In this document: positions 12,530-22,900 of the stretch, piece by piece
How positions within the stretch are numbered: the stretch's first letter is position 1
Layout of the letters: each line of letters opens with the position of its first letter
From: Balanoglossus misakiensis
Taxonomy: Eukaryota > Hemichordata
Length of the DNA: 64,000 nucleotides
Assembly (NCBI GenBank): GCA_040954595.2
Contig: CM082584.2
Location: 3,534,001-3,598,000 of the forward strand
Reading direction: 5' to 3'
The notes under the pieces: generated by a model
What the model saw: only the letters and a program-made list of their open reading frames with translations
Databases searched by the model: none
Told to the model about the DNA's origin: nothing
Translations under genes and position numbers: made by a program

Positions 12530-13372
12530 GTTAAAACCTCGCTCTTCACCAATGCCGGAACTATCCATTCACCAGTTATTGTCCCGTTACCATTTTGCCA
12601 GTGGTTATGCTGAAAGTGCTGAGGTAAACACCATGTTGAATTTGAAGGACAAGTTTGTCAACAATGTACTTGGATTCCTACTGGGGCACTAATTGTGCAT
12701 TTTCCGAGCTAAATTGTATCTGTACTGAGGCAGAATTTATTCAGAACTTATAAAGACAGTTGGACAAGGTATTCGTAGCTAAATATTTCAACTTAACATT
12801 CAAACACTTATATGAGTAAACTTCTGCCTGGGTTTCAAACCAGACAATTGAGTAATTTTGTATGCACATAAAACAATTTCTTCGGCACATTACAACATAA
12901 ATAAATGTATTGGTTCAAACCCAGTTACACCATTCGGTGAAGTAAACATATAGTGCATTTGGTGAAAAGGAAATATGAAAATTATGAGTAAGGTGACTTA
13001 CTGAAATTCAAATTTGGCGCCGGAGTGTGCGTTTGTTCGCTAGTTTGCATTGCATTGTGGGAAATCCTGATTTTGAATTTTTCTTTATTGAAAGTAGGGC
13101 GAAGTGCATATTTGCTCGGACAGGGTGAGTGTGGGCTCGTCAATAAAAATGCGATGCAAGTTAGTTATTTCATTAATTATTATTGTTTTTAGCATCAGAG
13201 TATGGGTTTGTTCGTTACTCTACGAACCTGCATAGCGACGTTTGTTGAGTACACTCAAATATTAGCAAACAATACTACCTTTGAATTCAGTTCCCAACGG
13301 GGTCAATTGAATTTTGAAATGCATCGATAGTGCTATGCCAAACTTCAGGTTTAACTACCCCTGAATCAGTGC

Positions 13373-14955
13373 TCAGTGTATGTTCTGATCAAAGGTGCTG
13401 AATGTCACGCTCACGAGGCCCCTATCTTGTTTTTTTTTACCTTTGTGTATGTGTCATCTAAAAAGAGCCTGAACTGTTAATTCTGGGGTGAGGAGTAATT
13501 TGGGTAACCCTCATCACCTATTTAATAACTTACTACGTTGTTGTGATGCTGCCTATCTATACTTATTTATTTGGAGATTCGCTGTTTCACCGATACTGAA
13601 TTCAATAAGCTGTAAATTGCTGGAAATGCTTCACATGAGTCGCAAGCTGGTCTAATGATAAAACACAATGTAACGATGACATTGCACCAAAACCTGAATC
13701 ATAACATAGTTGATTTCAACATGTTACTGCAGCCGAAGAGGGCACCGAAAAATGAAACAAGTCAGTATGTGACGTCATTTGTTTCTTAAATGTTGTTCAT
13801 AGTTACTGCGTTTGACCCCTCCATGCTGTCAGTTTGCTAGTTATAATGTCTACCGTGACTTGAGTTTAATAACAGCTATGTTTCAGTTTGATAAGCGTTT
13901 AAAACCTAATGACGTGCTAAATTAATGTGTCAAGCGTAAAAACATACACCATTTTGTAATAAAATGAAATAAACGTATGTACCATATGAAGTGAGGCCTA
14001 CATCATGGTAAATTGGAATGGTCGTCACGTATAGTGGTTGAGGGTGTGTCCTGTCAAATGCTCAAGATTTTCTCACATGATCTGATCAAATTTCGTGACC
14101 ATGATAACCCGGCGTTTTTAGAGTTCGGTGTATCGAGAAAACTAGGCTATGCTGAGACACTCAAACACCACTGTCTGTGCCCCCAAAATAAAGATCATCT
14201 GCTCAGTGATATAGTTTCCGGCATAGGAGACGATGTCAACGGAACAAATAATGCTGACTACACCATAAAAATGTTACGGCCATTTCCCTATACGACATCT
14301 TTATTATTTAACAAAAATACTAACACATTGAATAATGTATAAGTACACTGATTTCTACCTATACTTACCTTCATCTGTTAAAAATATCGATTCTGAAGCT
14401 TTCAAACAGCACATAGAAAATATATAAACCTAATGTGGGTTGGCGCCATTGTTTTATTATTATTATACTATGAATTATTTGCTTTGGTGGACGTCATCGT
14501 ATGTATATATATATATATAATAAAACACATTTTTCTTTTTTTTTCTTTATTAGAGGTAGAAAAAATAATTCAGTAGCTTGCTACGATATTCGTTCGAGCA
14601 GAATGATATCGTGCTACCTGGGCCATTATGATGGGACGAGAGGTCATTCCGTTAATCCAGAAACGCTAAAGTACTCTATGTAGCACTGCTAACATTTACA
14701 AAATGACGCTGCTATGTCTCAAAATCGAGTCTGTAGCAAATTGTACCAAAATAGCATGTATATAGTCAAGGCTAACTAAAGGTTAACATGTATTGTCTGG
14801 AATCCTCTTATTCCTGAAGCAACTGGCTACAGCACGGGGCCTGGATGGACGACCGAACAATGAAAGACGCATAGGACATGCAGTGGAGAGAGGTGTGTTC
14901 ATAGCTTGTGCCATGTTGAATGTACTGATTCATTCAATTTTAATGTTCGGTAATA
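13373..14955. other. Non-coding stretch, no gene recognised
   Basis: Contains an open frame at 14013-14342 with no domain or splice context, and a short (AT)n run near 14504-14518. Nothing else supportable was seen. Confidence 0.45.
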
Positions 14956-16691
14956 CTACCGTTTTCAAAATACCTTGGAAATTCTTTGTGTTCGAGTGTT
15001 ACAATAAACGTCTCCCATGATAAGAAAAATCGTCTAAGTTCATGAAACTGAATACCGCACTTTGTTTATTTTGCAACAAAGTTACCGTTTCAAACGTTCG
15101 TAATCCCACTGTGAGATTGTCTGTAGTCTACTCTGAACCTTGTATGAGGATGTTTTGCACTGACAACCAAGGAATCTTCCTAATGATGAAGAGCAATATA
15201 TCGAGTATTTAAAACGACAAACTCCTTTAGATTTCATACGAAGAAATTCAACAAAAATTGGCGGAATTTTCGCAAGCAGACGTGTCTATACCCACCATCT
15301 GTCGAACCGCCAGAAATCGTTTGTCCGACAAAACGTGGACTTGGAAAAAAATGGCGTGTTGCAAACGACTAGAGTTGTTTAGCGTGTCGAATGCTGCTCT
15401 ACGAAGCTCGTAGTTACCTTCTGACCGGGACATTTACGCTTGAACGGACTGCGTTCCTTCCGATGGGTTCTTGCCGATTGCCGCACGCCGGCGGGTATGA
15501 GAGTGTAGGCTAAGACGTCGATCCACCGGCCGGCTGCACTGTTCCCAACATGACCAGCTCCACGCCACTTTGAGCTGCACCGCGGTCGGATATCCCACCC
15601 CGGCTGCCGGACAGCATGAAGGTGTCTGAGGCCTTTTCTAGTCAAAGTGTACACGTTTAAAACTTTGGGGTTTTCGGAATGGAAATAGTGGAACAAGAAC
15701 ATGGATTTATACTAATCATGAACGCCAAACAAACGTTGAAAAAGCCAGATCTGAAAAAAACAATCCGCTGGGCGCGATGACGCGCCGACGTTATTTTTCA
15801 AACAATGTAACCTGTCACGCTGAGTTCATATATTTTGCTGCCACAAACAAGTTCATGCGTAGGTCGAGAAAGTTCTCAAGCGGCCGGGTGATTGCTGCAA
15901 GGTTAGCGGCGGCCTCGCACGCCCGAATTTGCCACAAAACTATCAGTCCATACAGCGATGCGGTTCAAACTCTTCCGTTGTATTTCATTTCAACAACACA
16001 AATTCAGAATACAACACGGCAGTTTGGTACGTCGTCTCTATATCCTACACCGCTAATTCTCATCTCAATTGTCTCTCTTCGCAATACGTCGATTCTCCAA
16101 AAGAAAGTTCAACAGACGGGATACACTGCAACCCGCGGAACTAGCAATTCATGTCTCTGCTTCAAAGGAATATACCGACCTGAAGTGGGGGAACGCAGTC
16201 CGTTCAAGCGTAAATGTCCCGGTCAGAAGGTAACTATGAGCTTCGTAGAGCAGCATTCGACACGCTAAACAACTCTCGTCGTTTGCAACACGCCATTTTT
16301 TTCCAAGTCCACGTTTTGTCGGACAAACGATTTCTGACGGTTCGACAGACGGTGGGTATAGACACGTCTGCTTGCGAAAATTCCGCCAATTTTTGTTGAA
16401 TTTCTTCGTATGAAATCTAAAGGAGTTTGTCGTTTTAAATACTCGATATATTGCTCTTCATCATTAGGAAGTTTCCTTGGTTGTCAGTGCAAAACATCCT
16501 CATACAAGGTTCAGAGTAGACTACAGACAATCTCACAGTGGGATTACGAACGTTTGAAACGGTAACTTTGTTGCAAAATAAACAAAGTGCGGTATTCAGT
16601 TTCATGAACTTAGACGATTTTTCTTATCATGGGGGACGTTTATTGTAACACTCGAACACAAAGAATTTCCAAGGTATTTTGAAAACGGTAG
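14956..16691. mobile_element. Long-TIR DNA transposon with TA target duplication, Tc1/mariner-like
   Basis: The ends ctaccgttttc and gaaaacggtag are flanked by TA (14954-14955 and 16692-16693). The arms match in inverted orientation for about 500 bp (14956-15457 and 16190-16691), leaving a 732-bp middle. Each arm holds a helix-turn-helix peptide and no DDE domain was found, so the element is non-autonomous. It ends about 230 bp upstream of the gene 2 start codon. Confidence 0.85.
15232..15411 (+). pseudogene. Transposase HTH fragment inside the left TIR
   Basis: A frame containing SYEEIQQKLAEF, then VSIPTICRTARNRL, then DKTWTWKKM matches the second HTH and linker pattern of Tc1/mariner transposases (EIQ...VS..TI.R...). 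It ends in TAG. The right arm carries the same piece inverted. No start codon or catalytic part is present. Confidence 0.6.
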
Positions 16692-16923
16692 TAAGTAACA
16701 AAGCAATAGATCTGTTATTCATATGAGCGTACTTCCCAGAATTGTTGATAGTGTTTTACTTCAACAATTTGTTGACTGCAATACGTCTGATAATGAATTT
16801 AGAGATGGTAAAATTCTATTTTATGTAACACCGTTACTGGCTATTCTAATTGTTGGCTCTCTTGCATTTCCTGTATAGTGAAACTAATATCGCCCCTTTA
16901 GAAGTTGGACAAGTTTGTCGATA

Positions 16924-16996
16924 ATGTATGAAACGGGACTTAACAGCGCATCAACATATTGTGTCATTATATTGCTTGTATACCAACATACCGCAG
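16924..16996 (+). CDS. Gene 2 exon 1: signal peptide
   Basis: 73 nt from ATG to donor GCAG|GTACGG, phase 1. The core YCVIILLVY is followed by QHTAG. Upstream codons in frame lack a better ATG. The phase fits the following Ig exon. Confidence 0.75.
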
Positions 16997-19900
16997 GTAC
17001 GGAAATTGCTCTTTTCGGAGTCGGGGGGGGGGATAGGGAGGGGAAAGCAGAGAGATTTGGGAGAAAAAAGAGAGGGAGTAGAGGGGAAGGGAGGGAAAGA
17101 GAAAGAGAGGGAGGGAGATGCTGATTCTACTGCTTGAACGCCTGCACTATAATAATCGGGTATAGCACCGGACAAAGTTGGTTTCTCAACCTATTCCAGA
17201 CATACATCAGATAGATGATGACAGTACACTGTTGATATATGTTCGTCGGGTTTCCCTTATATAGCTCTAGAGCAACTATCCTGGGAGGTTGAACCAGTGA
17301 ACACAATTGTCAAGGAAGGAGAAGAATTGTTGCTCAAGTGTTCTGTAAAGTCTACCTCGACTCAACTTCCTGGTTGGAGGAAGGTGCACAATAACGGTAG
17401 TGATATCAAGATCGTACAAAACGGCACTTCCTACAGAGAATGTTATAGTGTCGTAGGTGACAGATCAAAAGGGGAAGTCAACTTGCTCGTCCACAATGCA
17501 TCAACGCAACATCAGGGGGAATATATGTGTACATATCCTAATCTACCGAATGCTGTAGCTGAAGTTTCTGTGATTGGTAAGGTATTGCCGTTCCATTCAG
17601 TTTGGGCTTAACGCGTAGTATAGAACACTTTACTGAATCCTATTCAGACCGGATAACAGGTACAGTGGATACATTTGTAGGGTTGTGATTATGGTATTCG
17701 TCTTAAATAACTGAATCAAAGTTATTCTAAGTCCGTTAATCCTAGTTTAAAGCAAGATCAATTGCGCATGTACACTATACATAAGTGTCTACAGTTTACT
17801 GGTCACAAGTTTCCATTGCGGTGATAGGCCTATAAGGTGTTGTTTTAAGACTTATGTATGTCTGATATGTAATCTTCCAGGTATTGATGAACCAGAATGC
17901 TCTAGGATTTCCGGTTTGGGACCAAACGACGAAGTGGCTGTCGGAAGTACAATTTCCTTGCGATGCCATGTTACGACAAAAAATGTTGTACCGCCAGGTG
18001 AACTTGTGTGGAATCAAAATGAACAAGAAATCAAACGTGGGAATGGAAGTCAATTACATTACGATATCACGATATCCAAAGATGTTCATGGGATTCCCTT
18101 TAGTTGTAGCCTGGTGCATCGTGACAGTGCTGGATCACCTTGGACTTGTTCAAATCCTATAGTACCAAATGTACAATGTATGTAAACTATATGATATTGT
18201 ATATTAATGAATGCGGTGTAATTCTCACCTCTAATTTATATCCATTCTTTGTTAAGTTGCCAGTTATTTACGTTGACTCTTAGTTTAATTATATACACAT
18301 CATGTAATATACCAGTTTGTTAAAGTTTTTGTTAAGACACCTAGATTACTACAAATTTTCACTACATTCAACCAAAGGAAATCACACATGCAGTGGTCTT
18401 AACACACATATTTTAAATAATTTAGATCCACCGACTGCATCATCTCCATCTTCAATGTGTGTTAAGAAAGGCCAAGACCTCAGACTTCGTTGTGAGTTTA
18501 CACCAGGAAATCCGCCGAAGACATCGATTGCGTGGAAACGAAGAGGTGGTGAAAGGCCAGCGATTCGAAACCCATTAGTTATCAGGAACATACAACCAGG
18601 ACCTGACAACTACCACATCTACACATGCACTGTAAGCAATGTGTACTATGATGGCAGAACAGGACTTGGTACTAGTGATACTACGATTTATGTTCAATGT
18701 AAGTTTTTAAAAGTACATTATATTTAGCATAGACAATTTTTCATTATCGCATATCCTAAATCAGGCCCCTTATAGTAACCATGTCGCTAATTTACTGACA
18801 TTCACCCAGTATCATGCCCGGTCCACCCATCAAGGCATGTGTGGCAATTTATAGACGAATATTCTAGGAGTCAAAATACATAGCAGAGCAGTACAAATGC
18901 ACTTGTATTTTTGTTATTCGCAATCTAATCCGCTGGTGATCACGCCAAGTTTTCGTCCTGACGGTTTTGAATGCATATCTCCGCTGCAACGGTGACCATC
19001 TCCTATACATGAACGTCGATCAAAAATTATAGGTGGGCCGTATCATTAGCGAAATATTGTCTGATATCATTTCATCACTAGGATTGTATTGTCTTGCTAT
19101 TTCCAAAGCCAAACCAAAAGTGTTCTCACCAGTAGTATACCAAGTAAAAGAGGGCTATGACGTACTTCTTCAATGTAATGTGTCTGCTATCCCGGCTGCC
19201 GATGAAATAAAATGGATATCTCCTCTCGGAACAGTGACACTCAACGTAATGTTGACAATTCGAAACGTACAAAGAAGGGATGCTGGTGTTTACAACTGCA
19301 CAGCCAGGAACACTTTTTGCAACGATATAGGAGGCTATGGATATGGATCAAATGTGACATATATGGATGTACTGTGTAAGTTTAGCAAAATTTCATTTCC
19401 TTGTGAATAATTATTCTGATTCCAAACTGCGTTATGCTGTTTTGTTTTGACTGACCTTTTACTATTGATCGCTTGGATTATAAAACTTAAGCAAAGGCAT
19501 CAACCGGGTCCGTATACAAACAAAGTTTTACCATGTCTGTGCATTTTGACAGTCAAACCAGATCACGTCTCTTTAACTGGAGGTCATCCTGTGAAGTTTG
19601 GAGAACATCTCACCCTCACGTGTACAACAAGTAAAAGCAATCCGGAATCGTCAATAAGATGGTACAAGAATGGCTCAATTATTGTTTCGAAGGATAACAG
19701 TATGAACATCACTACAGTTATTGAAGAGACGAGTGCTTCCAAGGGATTTATATCAAAGCAGCACTTACGGATCAGTGTTAAACCGGAGGACAATTCAATG
19801 AAAATGAAGTGCTCGGCTAGGAATCCAAAGTTCACCGAGGACGAAATATTCTCCGATGAAGTCTCTGTTTCATGTTACTGTAGGTAAACACAATACTCAT

Positions 19901-22900
19901 TTGATATTATGTTTAACAATATATTTTTATCACAGTTTATTTTCTCAACGTTACTTACGGCATGTTAATGAAAAGAGGTAAAAAGAGGGAAAACTGGTCA
20001 AAGTCTTCACACTTACAGTCTAGTAATAGCAAACGAAAAGGAACTATCTGAAGGTTCCCAGCAAAGATATACTATTTGATTGGTAGCCAATATCAATTAT
20101 TTTTACAATGGCTCGAAGAACAACATATCTTTTCAGTCCTATAATTAAGCTGTTTACCGAACGAACGATATGAATTCAATTCCCGTGTCTCGAATTTGTT
20201 TTCTTTTTGTTTTCTTTGTTTGCCTACAGTTCCACCGAGTTATCCAACAAATTGTAAAACTGAGTTAAAAGTTTACTCGTCCAGAAATGCAAATATCTTC
20301 ATGGCTGGTTCGTCTGTGACTTTACAGTGTGTGTCATGTAGCAGTAATCCAGCTGCAAATTTAACCTGGTACCTGGACAAGACAAAAATTATTCCTACAC
20401 ATGACCCCGATTTCAACGCCGGACAATTTAGTGGAACAATCACTGCACAGAATCACAAACTGGACCTGTCATATAAGCATCACAGAGCCACAATTTATTG
20501 TAATGCTGTAAGCCAATACTTCCCAGAGCTCGTGTTCCCTTCGGAGCCACTGTCACTCCATGTCCAGTGTAAGTGCAATATTCTACATCATTTACATTGT
20601 GAACTTGTAGTATCTTGCATTTCCATCCGAATTTACATTGAATTAAATTACGTACTATTGAAAATGGTATATTAAGATTCCATTTCTTATTTTATCATTC
20701 AGACTCGCCAATTTTACTGAATCCACAAGAAAACGGAAAAGTAGCAGCGAATTTAGGCGAGAGTGCAGAGTTGACTTGTCAGGTCGATAGCAACCCTCCT
20801 TCAGCAATAAAATGGTTCCACCAAGACGGAAACGAGACAATACACCTCAGCAGCAAACACCATTTCGAAGATGTGTTATCTGATACTGTCACCCACAGCA
20901 CGCTACAAATACAACATGTACGCAAACAGGACTATGGCTTTTATCGCTGTCACGCTGTAAATGACGTTGGATTTATAAACGTTACCATCACTCTGATTGC
21001 AAAGTGTAAGTGTGTGTGTAGGGGGGGGTGTGAGTTTTCCCCCTAGGCTTAAAACTATACAAATTGATTTCAAATTGGATTGTTTGTGTTGTCAATTATT
21101 TCCAGGAACTGAAAAGACATTTGCTGTAATTCTGTATATTGTTCTATGTCTAATAGCTCCTCCGGAAAAAGCATCAGGTGTGAACACTGCAACAACAGCA
21201 GACTCCATCTCGGTTTATTGGACACCTGGTTTTAATGGTGGGGACCCACAATCATTCTATGTGGAATGTGTCAACATTTTGAGTGGCAAAAAACTAGTGA
21301 TCAAGGCAACAGACGAGAGGCAGCAAGTCATCGGAAACCTTGATGCAGGGACAACGTACAACATAACAGTAATAAGCAAAAACAGATTTGGAGAAACAAG
21401 AAGTGAGACAACTGCCGTCACAACAGCAGGTATTCGAAATATTAATGCGGAAACAGCTGACTTGTTATGTTGCCATTTCAGCTTATTCGCTACACTGTTA
21501 TTATTTCTGTTTGCCATGCAGTTATGCTAAAATACATTATTACATTTGTGAACCAAACAACTTTGGCAACATATCGTCATCTGCTTACTCCATTTACGTG
21601 CATGTGCGTTTAAACGTAAACAGCGGAGAGAAGTATAATTTTAATTATATATTTCAAAATCAAACAAACCCATTTTTACTTCCCTGCCGTTTTATACCCT
21701 TTGACACATATTTCAGTCAACTTTTGTACTTACTTAAAATGTCTGCTCTGATGAGTGGTTAAATCCATATATTTCAGGGCGAATCCATATATTTCAGGGC
21801 AATATGCAGCATGGACTTGCATTCAGTTCCCAGATAAGACAACGCTAAACTAAAACCTATCACAATGCTGTAATGTTGATAATGCTTATTTGCTTTTTTA
21901 TTCCTTTCACTTTTTTTCAGAAGTTTCGAATGAAGGAGAAGTGAAAGCCACCTCTGATATGATAATGTATACTCTTGTCGTGTGCATCCTGCTTGTGACA
22001 GTAATATTGATCGTGATTTGTATAGTTGTAATCAGGAATTGCAGACGGAAGTCAGCAAGTAAGTGATATACTTTATTGTCAATAGATGTCCTTTGTTAAG
22101 GCCCTACAGCAATAAGTCACCAGTGTTAGATGCATTTTCTAAATATAACTCCTGGAAGTTTGTGTACATGTTTCGCGGTTGAACTCACATTTCTTGTGAA
22201 TGTAATGGGTGAGAAATTGACAGAACGTTTGGTTTTGTCCAGCCTAACTAAAAAATATGCACATTGTGGTGAAGTCATAATTTACTTGTAACACTTTGAC
22301 ACTGGTATGTGAGTTGAGTTTACAATTTGCTCTTTTATTTACATTTGTTTCATTATCCCTATGTTTCTTTCTTTTTATTGCAAACTCGTGCGAAAAGAGC
22401 AAAGGTAAATGTACACGTTCACACTTTTTCAGATTTTTAACAGTCTGCCACTGACAATGATATTGAATTCGTTACCTATTATGCCTGAAAGTTATTACCA
22501 AGGTTTATTCGTATCAACAGCTCTGCGTTGTATATGCAGACGGTTGTACATGAATATATCTATACTCTAGTGTGCAAATAGCCATATCCTGGAACGTACA
22601 TAATGTGTTGTGTCTTTCATTTTCATGCTGAAGCGATGATTTCATTAAAGCGGCCGGTTAATTTATTTCACAGACAAACTCGAACTTCTGTTCACTTGGA
22701 AATGGCGCCCCGGGACCAGTATCAGCCAGGTGACAAAAAACGCAATAATAATGTACATTAGGAATATTTTGCCTGTAGCTTGGACTTCTCTTCTAATCCT
22801 ACACAGATTACATGTACATGTCGTTATACCATGTGTATGGTTAACACTGGTGTTACTTTAAACTTACGATGTCTGAAGTAAATACAAGTTAAATCGAAGA

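Larger units (their letters stand above)
11583..13372. repeat. Segmental duplication, copy 2 (promoter, signal exon and V-like exon)
   Basis: Same order and orientation as 4574-8430, without the 2.1 kb transposon. The duplicated block stops at the intron just past the Ig exon, so the second Ig domain, TM and tail exons were not copied. Confidence 0.9.

Noticed and set aside
14013-14342. 109-codon frame in the spacer
   Set aside because: Starts at TTG, no domain, codon pattern unremarkable, no splice partners.
15777-16268. 163-codon frame across the middle of the long-TIR element
   Set aside because: Partly antisense to the HTH-coding arm and no homology recognised; probably chance.
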